The position numbers and the translations under genes are program-made. This document shows positions 26,285 through 33,835 of a stretch of 64,000 nucleotides of DNA, piece after piece. Source of the DNA: Aquimarina atlantica. GTDB taxonomy: Bacteria > Bacteroidota > Bacteroidia > Flavobacteriales > Flavobacteriaceae. The first letter of the stretch is position 1. Each line of letters opens with the position of its first letter. The stretch is from the NCBI RefSeq assembly GCF_000626715.1, contig NZ_AQRA01000004.1, positions 372,001 through 436,000 on the forward strand, written 5' to 3'. The notes under the pieces were generated by a model. That model was not told the DNA's origin, searched no databases, and worked only from the letters and a program-made list of their open reading frames with translations.

Positions 26285-26437
26285 ATGTTTAATAACATTT
26301 TAGATTTAAAAGGAGCAATTCAATTAAGCAAAAACGAACAACAAACAATCAAAGCTGGCACATATTATGGCGATCAATGTCTTAGACTTTGTAGTGGCCA
26401 TTGTTCTTTTGGACGTTGTTTTGAGCAGTTAGACTAA
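26285..26437 (+). CDS. Small leader peptide with four-cysteine core
   Basis: A 50-residue peptide. The leader MFNNILDLKGAIQLSKNEQQ then TIKAG is like the peptides at 26503 and 26832 but ends Ala-Gly instead of Gly-Gly. The core TYYGDQCLRLCSGHCSFGRC has Cys32, 36, 40 and 45 (spacing 3, 3, 4). It is too short for usual gene finders. Its own terminator follows within 10 bases. A secreted disulfide-rich or modified peptide is likely; its activity is unknown. Confidence 0.7.
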   Translation: MFNNILDLKGAIQLSKNEQQTIKAGTYYGDQCLRLCSGHCSFGRCFEQLD

Positions 26438-26446
26438 ATATTATTT

Positions 26447-26475
26447 CCCCTAAGGTTAATCCTTAGGGCTTTTTG
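26447..26475 (+). terminator. Terminator after the second leader peptide
   Basis: CCCTAAGG / CCTTAGGG stem with loop TTAAT, then CTTTTTG. Clear intrinsic terminator. Confidence 0.85.
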
Positions 26476-26502
26476 TTGTATTTCTAATTTAAAACATTAA
26501 AA

Positions 26503-26703
26503 ATGATTCTTAAAATTTTAAAAGTCAACGGAGTTAAGGTACTTAAAAAACAGCATCAGAAATCTATTCACGGTGGCACATATGGATGCCAAAATGTAGC
26601 AAGAAAATGTACAGAGGATAGTGATTGCTGTTCAGGAAGTTGTGGAGTAGAAAGAATTATCAACGGAAATGTAGTCATGCTTTCTATATGTTCATTTGCC
26701 TAA
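26503..26703 (+). CDS. GG-leader peptide with cystine-knot-like six-cysteine core
   Basis: A 66-residue peptide. The leader ILKILKVNGVKVLKKQHQKS then IHGG is homologous to that of the reverse-strand peptide at 29825-30016. Cleavage after Gly25 would leave a 41-residue core with Cys29, 36, 42, 43, 47 and 63: C-x6-C-x5-CC-x3-C-x15-C. This is the order and near the spacing of inhibitor cystine knots (last loop slightly long). No disulfide or target information is available. It may be an exported bacteriocin-like or signalling peptide. Confidence 0.75.
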   Translation: MILKILKVNGVKVLKKQHQKSIHGGTYGCQNVARKCTEDSDCCSGSCGVERIINGNVVMLSICSFA

Positions 26704-26831
26704 ATACCTGGATCTATTTTTTGAACAATCAGTAAAAATATAAAAATAAGAAGTTATCAGGATTATAGACAGAAAAATGCAACTGTCTCAAAATGTTTGC
26801 TACCATAATAAAACAATTAATTTCTAACAAA

Positions 26832-27014
26832 ATGAAAAAAATAGTGCAATTAAAAGGGGCTCAAATTTTAAATAAAAAAGAGCAAAAATCTATTAATGGA
26901 GGTAACACGGGTATGCGTTGTTATAATCATGCGGACTGTAGTGTTTTAAATTCGATACCTGGTTTTGAGCATGAAGAATTCTTTTGCTTTTGGGGAATGT
27001 GCCAAATAGCATAA
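26832..27014 (+). CDS. GG-leader peptide with four cysteines
   Basis: A 60-residue peptide with start ATG at 26832 (an upstream in-frame ATG at 26793 would add 13 residues not like the other leaders). The leader MKKIVQLKGAQILNKKEQKS then INGG closely matches the peptide at 26285. The core has Cys30, 36, 52 and 57 and aromatic residues (EEFFCFWGMC). It ends the forward peptide group and is followed by a terminator at 27050. Confidence 0.75.
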   Translation: MKKIVQLKGAQILNKKEQKSINGGNTGMRCYNHADCSVLNSIPGFEHEEFFCFWGMCQIA

Positions 27015-27049
27015 TAGATTTTTTTGTACATATTGAATCAACATTAAAA

Positions 27050-27084
27050 AGTCAAAAGATCGAATGATCTCTTGGCTTTTTTTT
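27050..27084. terminator. Terminator between peptide group and plsC-like gene
   Basis: AGTCAAAAGATC pairs with GATCTCTTGGCT (one mismatch and one G-T pair) around GAAT, followed by eight T. It lies between the convergent genes 26832-27014 and 27116-27919. Confidence 0.75.
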
Positions 27085-27115
27085 AAGAAAAGGAGAATAA
27101 TAAGTTACTAAAAAA

Positions 27116-27919
27116 TTAATATTCCCATTGTCTTTTCTTATTTAGTTCTTCCTCGGCTTCTAATTCTTCTTTCGGAATTACTTTAAGAAAAGATGGATGT
27201 TGTTCTATAGCATACTCTAATTTACTCACGATATCATCTATAGAATCGTTTTCATAATCAATATCCAGTGGCTTTTTTATCACCATAGATTGTAATATTC
27301 CTCGTTTTTTAATGCGAATGCCTTTTTTATCAAAAGATCTTCTAAAGCCGTCTATTACAATAGGAATTACTATGGGTTTATATTTTCGAATAATATGGGC
27401 AGTTCCTTTACGAATAGGTTTAAAAGGTTTTGTTGTTCCCTGCGGAAATGTAATCACCCACCCATCTTCTAATGCTCTCGAAATATTAGTTATATCGCTC
27501 ATTTTTACCTGGCGATTCACATCTTTTCCTTTCTCTCTCCAGGTACGCTCTACAGTTATAGCTCCGGCATACGCAAGAATTCTTGCTAATAATCCAGCTC
27601 TCATCGTTTCTTTTGCAGCTACATAATACAGATTAAGCTTAGGTTGCCATAAATACCCTACATTTTTAATAGAGTCTGTACGACCACTTAGACTTGCATT
27701 AAAAACATGAAACATCGCTACTACATCAGCAAAATAAGTTTGATGATTAGAAACAAATAACACATTATTATCAGGAAGGTTTTTAAAAATTTCGCTTCCT
27801 TCAATTTGTAATTCATTAAAACCTCTATAACGACTATGCGTTAACCCACCCATAATGCGGATAAGCCATTTTTTTAAAAATAATATATGTCCAAATGGAT
27901 TTCTTTTAAATAATCCCAT
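27116..27919 (-). CDS. 1-acyl-sn-glycerol-3-phosphate acyltransferase-like protein
   Basis: A 267-residue protein. The catalytic HX4D motif is NHQTYFAD (H59, D64), the glycerophosphate-binding block is FPQGTTKP, and a third block PIVIPIVIDGFRR follows. It is predicted to acylate lysophosphatidate or a related lipid at the inner membrane. It lies 42 bases after the Nudix gene, same direction, so the two are probably cotranscribed. Confidence 0.9.
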   Translation of the reverse strand: MGLFKRNPFGHILFLKKWLIRIMGGLTHSRYRGFNELQIEGSEIFKNLPDNNVLFVSNHQTYFADVVAMFHVFNASLSGRTDSIKNVGYLWQPKLNLYYVAAKETMRAGLLARILAYAGAITVERTWREKGKDVNRQVKMSDITNISRALEDGWVITFPQGTTKPFKPIRKGTAHIIRKYKPIVIPIVIDGFRRSFDKKGIRIKKRGILQSMVIKKPLDIDYENDSIDDIVSKLEYAIEQHPSFLKVIPKEELEAEEELNKKRQWEY

Positions 27920-27961
27920 ATGTAGAAAACCGGTTGTATTAGGAATGCCAAATATACAAAA

Positions 27962-28606
27962 TCATAATGCTATTGACGTCTTTAAAAGCATTTTAAGCTC
28001 ACTTAACATCATTGCGGTTGCTCCCCAGACCACGTAACCGTTTAGTTCAAAGGAAGGTACCTCTATATTCTGTGCATAAGAAGTAGTCAATTTTTTAAAA
28101 ACCACATTATCTTCATTAAGAAGTTCTGTTAACGGAACCTCAATAACTTTTGCAACTTCTTCTTTCTGACGAACAAAATTGGGTCTTCTCTCAGAAAATC
28201 CTAAAAACGGATGTACCCAAAAATTAGAAGGAGGTATATATACTTTGGTAAGGGATTTAATAACAGTAACAGTATTGGGTTTTACTCCTACCTCTTCATG
28301 AGTCTCTCGTAGCGCTGTCTCTGTATAGTTTATATCGTGCATCTCTACTTTTCCTCCAGGCAATGCAATCTGTCCCGAATGTACTCCTTCGTATTCGGGT
28401 CTTAAAATCAGTACAAGATGAGTTATGGTATCCTTAGGGTAAAAAAACATCATCACTGCAGCATTTCTAGGGTTTTTCTCTTCAATTTTAAGATGATTCA
28501 AAGCTTTCCTACGAGCTTCTGGAGCCATAATAAAATGGGAAGATTCTCCCGGTACTGACATTTTTTCTATTTTTGGGATTAAATTCTTAAATGTTTCAAA
28601 TGTCAT
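27962..28606 (-). CDS. Nudix hydrolase, CoA pyrophosphatase type
   Basis: A 214-residue protein. The Nudix box is at 84-108: GGKVEMHD, then ALRETHEEVGV. It is preceded by a CoAse-type block LILRPEYEGVHSGQIALPGG. The spacing between the Gly and Arg-Glu parts fits NudL-type CoA pyrophosphatases. It would hydrolyse CoA or its derivatives to phosphopantetheine and nucleotide. Its start overlaps the start of the divergent cyclophilin gene. Confidence 0.85.
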   Translation of the reverse strand: MTFETFKNLIPKIEKMSVPGESSHFIMAPEARRKALNHLKIEEKNPRNAAVMMFFYPKDTITHLVLILRPEYEGVHSGQIALPGGKVEMHDINYTETALRETHEEVGVKPNTVTVIKSLTKVYIPPSNFWVHPFLGFSERRPNFVRQKEEVAKVIEVPLTELLNEDNVVFKKLTTSYAQNIEVPSFELNGYVVWGATAMMLSELKMLLKTSIAL

Positions 28607-29358
28607 TTACCAAATCAATTTTATGCTTTTGCGTATCTATTCTCATATTCTCTAGTTGTGAAGATACACATTCTAAGAAAAATAAACAGGATGTAAAAAC
28701 AAATACAGATTCAATTTCTGTAAATGACAAAAAGAGAAAAGAGGGTTTTACTGCAACACAGAATGAAAAAAAATCGGATAACGAAAATAAAGATACTGAA
28801 GAAGAGCCATTTAGACTTACTAATGATAATCTTGAGGAATTCCTGACGAATTATGGCAAAGAAAATCCAGAAACATTAGTTAATATAAAAACTATACATG
28901 GTGATATTCATATCAAATTATACAAAAAGACACCTATACATAGAGCAAATTTTATCTACCTGGTAAAACAGAAATACTTTGATGAAACTTTTTTCTATCG
29001 TGTCGCAAAAGGCTTCGTAATTCAGGGAGGTAATAGTGATCGCCAACAAATGGCAAATAAACGTCATGAAATTGGTGATTATACCATTCCGCAGGAACCT
29101 GTAAAGGGTTTAAGACATACCAGAGGGGCTGTTGCTTTATCCAAACAATGGGTAGATAATCCTTCAAATCGCTCTACACCATTCGAATTCTTTATTGTAA
29201 TTGCCAAAAATGGAGCTTTTCATCTAGATGGAGAACATACAATTTTTGGAAAAGTCGTAAAAGGAATGGATGTGGCCGATAAGATTTCTAATGTTCCTAC
29301 AGACGGTAGCGAATGGCCAAAAGAAAATATTTTTATAAAAGCAGAAGTGATTAAGTAG
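28600..29358 (+). CDS. Cyclophilin-type peptidyl-prolyl isomerase lipoprotein
   Basis: The preferred start is ATG at 28600 (an ATG at 28591 is also in frame). Signal MSFTKSILCFCVSILIFSSC with a lipoprotein Cys is followed by a charged linker (about 25-85). The cyclophilin domain (about 90-250) carries FFYRVAKGFVIQGGN, RGAVALSK and FFIVI. It is predicted to speed proline isomerisation in folding envelope proteins. It overlaps the divergent Nudix gene by 7 bases at the starts, so each promoter must lie within the other gene. Confidence 0.9.
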   Translation: MSFTKSILCFCVSILIFSSCEDTHSKKNKQDVKTNTDSISVNDKKRKEGFTATQNEKKSDNENKDTEEEPFRLTNDNLEEFLTNYGKENPETLVNIKTIHGDIHIKLYKKTPIHRANFIYLVKQKYFDETFFYRVAKGFVIQGGNSDRQQMANKRHEIGDYTIPQEPVKGLRHTRGAVALSKQWVDNPSNRSTPFEFFIVIAKNGAFHLDGEHTIFGKVVKGMDVADKISNVPTDGSEWPKENIFIKAEVIK

Positions 29359-29388
29359 GTGATATGTATACTAGCATCCGAAAAAGAA

Positions 29389-29412
29389 AAAAGCGGACCT
29401 AAGTCCGCTTTT
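29389..29412. terminator. Bidirectional terminator
   Basis: Perfect 10-bp stem AAAAGCGGAC / GTCCGCTTTT with loop CTAA. It separates the forward cyclophilin gene from the convergent leader-peptide gene at 29419-29580. Confidence 0.9.
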
Positions 29413-29418
29413 AAAAAT

Positions 29419-29580
29419 TTAGCACGGTGCAGCAATGGTTTCGCATTGACATGTATTGTGTGTTCCCACAGCCCACTTTACATGTTCTTTATACGGCCCC
29501 ATAGGATGCGCCAACCCACCTTTTACCTGTGCAATAGTCTTTTTGTTTAATTCTAATTTTTTAAAATTCATTTTTTTCAT
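29419..29580 (-). CDS. GG-leader peptide, lanthipeptide-precursor-like
   Basis: A 53-residue peptide (an internal ATG at 29571 gives 50). The leader MNFKKLELNKKTIAQVKGG is the typical Bacteroidota class I lanthipeptide type. The core LAHPMGPYKEHVKWAVGTHN ends with T-C-Q-C-E-T and a terminal Cys (Cys44, 46, 53) plus three Thr. It is easily missed because another frame is open on the opposite strand. A terminator lies 7 bases past the stop. No lanthionine synthetase is in the window. Confidence 0.75.
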   Translation of the reverse strand: MKKMNFKKLELNKKTIAQVKGGLAHPMGPYKEHVKWAVGTHNTCQCETIAAPC

Positions 29581-29746
29581 GTTATAAAAGTTTTATGATT
29601 TATACCATCATATCAACAAGAAAAAAAATTGTTACCCTAAAAAAGAAACTATTTTGATAAAAACCGAAGAGAAGGAATAAAACAAAGGAGAAATTGGTTT
29701 TGCAGTATCTAGCTAGATCTAAGTTTATTCCTGTTTATTAAAAAGG

Positions 29747-29772
29747 AAAAAGCCCTGTGAAAGGGCTTTTTA
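29747..29772 (-). terminator. Terminator after reverse-strand peptide gene
   Basis: AAAAAGCCCT / AGGGCTTTTT stem (10 bp) with loop GTGAA, 53 bases past the stop of the peptide gene at 29825-30016. Confidence 0.85.
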
Positions 29773-29824
29773 AAGTAAGTTTTAAATACTTCTTTTATGA
29801 TGATTACTCGTTGATGTTGTCATC

Positions 29825-30016
29825 TTAGAAAGCAGGACCACAACCACTGTAATTCAGACACTTTTCAAATTTATTATCATTTGTCGGGTGTTGTTCATCA
29901 CATGCAGCAAATACTACACTACAATCTGTTCCTCTCATTTTTCCTCCTGATACACGTTTTAGGTTACTTCTGGTTAATGATTTAACACCATTAATTTTTA
30001 AAATAGATTTTAACAT
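29825..30016 (-). CDS. GG-leader peptide with four cysteines
   Basis: A 63-residue peptide. The leader LKSILKINGVKSLTRSNLK then RVSGG is a clear relative of the cystine-knot-like peptide at 26503. The core has Cys32, 39, 53 and 59 and ends GCGPAF. It has its own terminator and a 319-base upstream region that carries palindromes and an 18-bp direct repeat. It is likely exported and processed after Gly-Gly; its activity is unknown. Confidence 0.75.
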   Translation of the reverse strand: MLKSILKINGVKSLTRSNLKRVSGGKMRGTDCSVVFAACDEQHPTNDNKFEKCLNYSGCGPAF

Positions 30017-30078
30017 GATTATTGTTTTAAGAATTAATTTGTTGGTAGTTTTTTAAAGTCGCTTACAACTTTTACGAC

Positions 30079-30118
30079 TATTTTCGCGAAAATATTTTAC
30101 AACATCATAACATGTTGT
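30079..30118. promoter_or_regulatory. Two inverted repeats upstream of a peptide gene
   Basis: TATTTTCGCGAAAATA (30079-30094) is a perfect 16-bp palindrome. ACAACAT (30099-30105) and ATGTTGT (30112-30118) form a second inverted repeat 5 bases later. Both are 60-105 bases upstream of the reverse peptide start at 30016, a good place for operators. Confidence 0.45.
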
Positions 30119-30171
30119 GTGTTATAAAGATAGTGTAACTATATACTGTATTGAAAGGTCTGGTACTAAGC

Positions 30172-30211
30172 ATTTATAAATCTTAACTTATCAATTTATA
30201 AATCTTAACTT
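30172..30211. repeat. 18-bp perfect direct repeat with 22-bp period
   Basis: ATTTATAAATCTTAACTT occurs at 30172-30189 and again at 30194-30211. The 22-bp offset is about two DNA turns, as in binding sites of LytTR or similar dimeric regulators. It lies about 155-195 bases upstream of the peptide gene at 29825-30016. The rest of the gap 30212-30335 shows nothing else. Confidence 0.6.
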
Positions 30212-30335
30212 GTGCTTTTATTACATCCTTATGGGTAATTCAAGACAAAAAAAAGGTACTTAGAAAAAGAAAGCATTTTTATGAAAGCTGAAGGGATAGA
30301 ATAATAATAGTGTTACATCAATCAAATACAATAGT

Positions 30336-33023
30336 TTAAAACCTATAACTTGCCTTAAGCAACACATATCTTGGTAGCAATCTATATTCTGTACTTGAAA
30401 TATTAGTATCACTTATTGAATAGTTTCTAAAAACTTTTGTATCTAATACATTATTACCAATCAAAGAGAAATTTAAGCTTTTATTTTTAGGTTTATAGTT
30501 TATTTCAAAATCTAAAAAATAATAAGTATCATCATCATTATCCAAATTATTAAAATAATAACGTTCAGATTGCAATTGCATATTTAACTTAGAATTTAAT
30601 ACAAATGAAACATCAAGGAAAGATGTATTTTGTATTGCTGTATTTGTGGTAATTATTGTCTCAATTTCTGTTGTATCCCAGGCTGTTCCAAAATGATAAT
30701 TAAAAATTCCTCTAAAACCAGATCTTATTTCAAAACCATATCTATAATTTTGATTTATTATCGATCTTAGGCTTGTATTATTGACTATATTTTTAAACTC
30801 TGTTTGTGAATACCCGAACTTAATTTTAATGTTATTTCTTATAAATCTTATATAGCGATCTAAGCCAGAATTTACACTATAGAACTCTCTATCGGGAATA
30901 ACTAATTTTGTCGTTTGCACGAAGTTTTGAGCTATTACAGCATTAGTACTAAGAAAATCGTTGTCTTTGATATATGACAAGGTTATATTAGCAATGAATC
31001 TATCCCCAAAATTACCCAGATTATATCCTGCAAATACTCTTGTAGAATTAAGCTGATTAAATTCTCCTGTTCCTCTTGAAAAACTCCTGTAGCCTGTTAA
31101 TACATGATTGGTATATACATCTGATACACGAGCATTAGAATTTCTATTTTCTGCAAATGCAAAAACCTTATTTGCTTTATTAATCTCCCATTTAAAATCT
31201 AATTTTGAGTTCATCAAAAAAGGAGATTCCTTTAGTTTTTTATTGATCTCATCTAAAGAATTAAATAACTGATGTCCTTCTACATGTAATGCTACACTTA
31301 CATCATTTAATTTCTTTCTATACCCAGCACTCAAATATAAATCATGCGTCTGATATTGAGTCATATTTCTATATTCTTGAGGGTTAAGGACTATATTTTC
31401 GGTTTCCTTTAGAAAGAATTCAGAAAATAATCGATCTTCCCTAAATTCATATCCTACCCCAAAATCTAGTAAATCCTTATTTTTTTTTCTATCTAATATA
31501 TGAGCTTTGATCCCAGTATAATTAAATTTATTCTCACTGAATTGTTTTATATTATTTACTTCCTGAATTGATGGAAACAACTCTTCAAATAAAAATTGAT
31601 CAGTCCCATATTTTTGAGGTTTTTTCTCATTAATATATCTTCCTGTCAATAGTAGTACTTTATTACTTTTATATCTACTGCTAAATTTAATCATATGATC
31701 GTGTAACACATTCTGATCATCTAAATTCTCATTGTTTTCTATTTCGTTAAATAATAATTGTGAATCTGTTTCAATTCGTGATCTATTATATTTCCCTTCA
31801 TATTCTAACATTTTAGTGTTAGAAATGTCATATTTCAATTCAATTCTTCCAAATCCAACATTTGTAGCTTTACCTAAGGTATATTTTTCTGTATTGGTAA
31901 ACTCGGTTGTATTACTAAAGAAAGTATCAAATCCGTCTTTAAAAAAACGATTGTCATCAGCATTAAATAATCCTAGTACTTTTAGGTCTATCTTAGAAGA
32001 AAGTTTAAAAATAGAGTTTAAAGAAACCAGTTCTGCATTATTAAAGTTGGTTCTGGATTTTTTTAATCCCGGTACATTAGTGTTCATAGATATTAATCCA
32101 TATGCTCTTTGATCTTCTCCTATACTACCTGGTTCTTCTGTATAATTTTGTGCATCGATAAGTCCTCGTACATCATCGGTTACATCTTCTCCAACATTAT
32201 TTAAGCTTCCTAATAGAAAATATTTGTTTTTCTTACCAAAACTAGAAATAGTAGCATCAACATCGTATCTATTTTCTGAAACCACCCCATAGCCTGGAGA
32301 AATTGTACCAAACCAAGCTCTTTTAAAATCTTCATCCAATTTAAGGTTTAAGGCAACCTTTTCACTTTCTTCAATACCTTTAAGCAATTTATTATTCGAA
32401 TACCGTCTTAATACTTCAACCTTATCTACGGCATTCACATCCAAATTTTTGGTCAATAATTTGTACCCTTTTTTAAAAAAATCATCACCTTCTATCATTA
32501 CTTTTTCTACCTCTTTACCATCTACTTTTATGGTTCCGGTATCCGATACATCCACTCCCGGTAGTTTTTTAAGTAAATCCTCTACAACAGTTTCTTCTCC
32601 TTGTTTAAATGATGAGGCATTAAAAACAATGGTATCTTTTTTTTCGGTGATTGCTCTTTCTGACTGTATGACTACCTCGTCTAATTCGTATGAAGTAGCA
32701 TATAGCACCATATCTTTTTGAACCGTTGTACCATCCTTTAGCATAATGTCAATATCTTTTGTCGCATATCCCAAGCCTGAAAAACTTAAAGTTAATTCTC
32801 CTATGGCATCTGCTTGAAGCACATACTTACCTTTTTGATTGGTATAAGCAAAAGCAATAATAGCTTGTGTCTCTTTTTGTTTTAAAAACACATTGGCCGA
32901 TGCAATAGGATTTGATATAGAATCTGTTACTGTACCCGAAACGGTAGACTGGGCAGATAAAAAATTGCCTAATAGCATTAATATTAGGCAATATGTATAC
33001 TTTATAAACTTATGATATATCAA
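30336..33023 (-). CDS. TonB-dependent receptor-like outer-membrane protein
   Basis: An 895-residue protein with a signal peptide ending LSAQ. A carboxypeptidase-like domain follows (about 25-110; STVSGTVTDSISNPIASANV), then a plug-like region (about 115-220; LLKKLPGVDVSDTG) and a long beta-barrel ending in aromatic SYRF. It is in one operon with two GLPGLI genes; its start overlaps the upstream stop by 4 bases. The ligand is unknown. This family with GLPGLI partners is common in flavobacteria. Confidence 0.88.
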   Translation of the reverse strand: MIYHKFIKYTYCLILMLLGNFLSAQSTVSGTVTDSISNPIASANVFLKQKETQAIIAFAYTNQKGKYVLQADAIGELTLSFSGLGYATKDIDIMLKDGTTVQKDMVLYATSYELDEVVIQSERAITEKKDTIVFNASSFKQGEETVVEDLLKKLPGVDVSDTGTIKVDGKEVEKVMIEGDDFFKKGYKLLTKNLDVNAVDKVEVLRRYSNNKLLKGIEESEKVALNLKLDEDFKRAWFGTISPGYGVVSENRYDVDATISSFGKKNKYFLLGSLNNVGEDVTDDVRGLIDAQNYTEEPGSIGEDQRAYGLISMNTNVPGLKKSRTNFNNAELVSLNSIFKLSSKIDLKVLGLFNADDNRFFKDGFDTFFSNTTEFTNTEKYTLGKATNVGFGRIELKYDISNTKMLEYEGKYNRSRIETDSQLLFNEIENNENLDDQNVLHDHMIKFSSRYKSNKVLLLTGRYINEKKPQKYGTDQFLFEELFPSIQEVNNIKQFSENKFNYTGIKAHILDRKKNKDLLDFGVGYEFREDRLFSEFFLKETENIVLNPQEYRNMTQYQTHDLYLSAGYRKKLNDVSVALHVEGHQLFNSLDEINKKLKESPFLMNSKLDFKWEINKANKVFAFAENRNSNARVSDVYTNHVLTGYRSFSRGTGEFNQLNSTRVFAGYNLGNFGDRFIANITLSYIKDNDFLSTNAVIAQNFVQTTKLVIPDREFYSVNSGLDRYIRFIRNNIKIKFGYSQTEFKNIVNNTSLRSIINQNYRYGFEIRSGFRGIFNYHFGTAWDTTEIETIITTNTAIQNTSFLDVSFVLNSKLNMQLQSERYYFNNLDNDDDTYYFLDFEINYKPKNKSLNFSLIGNNVLDTKVFRNYSISDTNISSTEYRLLPRYVLLKASYRF

Positions 33024-33823
33024 TTATAAAGTTCTTTAGTTCTATTATTTCTTTTTGGGCATCCATCACATTCGTGATCTTCAGCTAATCGGGCTCCTTT
33101 TGGTAAAGATACACGAGCTCTAGCCATAGTATTTTCGTATTCATTTTTTATGGCATCTATATATACTGACATTGGCTGAATTTTCTTTACATCATCAGGA
33201 ATAACTAATTTTTCTTTTACCACTAAAGGGTTTACACCTAGTTCTATTTTAGCAATTTCATATTTAAATTTATTAGTCTGATCAGTAGCTTCCATAATTA
33301 AACCTGGCAATCCTCTCAATTTCCATGGTCCATAAGAAATAGGTACTTCTGTAGTGAACCAAACGGTATATTCTCTCCCTCGAAATGGAGTTGTAGCTTT
33401 CTGACATTGATACATGCCTACTTTTTTAAATTCATCATGTAATTTCCATGGGATCGTTTCTATACTATCTTTTATGGTATATAATTCTTGTGATACAGTT
33501 TCTCTAAACACTAATTCTTTTTTATCTAAATCACTAAAATAAAAGGGAGTTTTTTTACTTTTTAAAACTTTGATCTCAGTTCGTATCGTAGTTGCTCCTC
33601 TCACTTCTTCCTTAGGCGTATTAATCGCTTTAGTTTCTTTTGATTTGATATACATTGATGTATTACTATCAAAATACAACTTCCAAGTACTTGTAAATGA
33701 TATACCGTTAGGATTGTTTACTATATTGTAATAAGTGACAACACCTGTTTTAATTTTTTCTTGTGCAATAACCGTATTACCCAATAAAATGATCAATGTA
33801 ATTAAAAAGTTTAGTTTATTCAT
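33020..33823 (-). CDS. GLPGLI family protein
   Basis: A 267-residue exported protein (signal peptide ending TVIAQ). The family hallmark is GPWKLRGLPGLIMEATD near residue 170, preceded by GREYTVWFTTEVPIS. A Cys pair near the C-terminus (HECDGCPKR) could bind metal or form a disulfide. The function of the family is unknown. It lies 12 bases after another GLPGLI gene and overlaps the TonB receptor gene, so all three are cotranscribed. Confidence 0.9.
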   Translation of the reverse strand: MNKLNFLITLIILLGNTVIAQEKIKTGVVTYYNIVNNPNGISFTSTWKLYFDSNTSMYIKSKETKAINTPKEEVRGATTIRTEIKVLKSKKTPFYFSDLDKKELVFRETVSQELYTIKDSIETIPWKLHDEFKKVGMYQCQKATTPFRGREYTVWFTTEVPISYGPWKLRGLPGLIMEATDQTNKFKYEIAKIELGVNPLVVKEKLVIPDDVKKIQPMSVYIDAIKNEYENTMARARVSLPKGARLAEDHECDGCPKRNNRTKELYN

Positions 33824-33835
33824 TCTAGTTTATAA

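Noticed and set aside
26767..26788. AGACAG/CTGTCT inverted repeat upstream of the fourth peptide
   Set aside because: The stem is only six bases, with no T run, and is likely by chance in this AT-rich gap.
29359..29550. Plus-strand frame of 63 codons opposite the lanthipeptide-like gene
   Set aside because: It starts inside a terminator region and has no family features, whereas the reverse frame has a clear KKTIAQVKGG leader.
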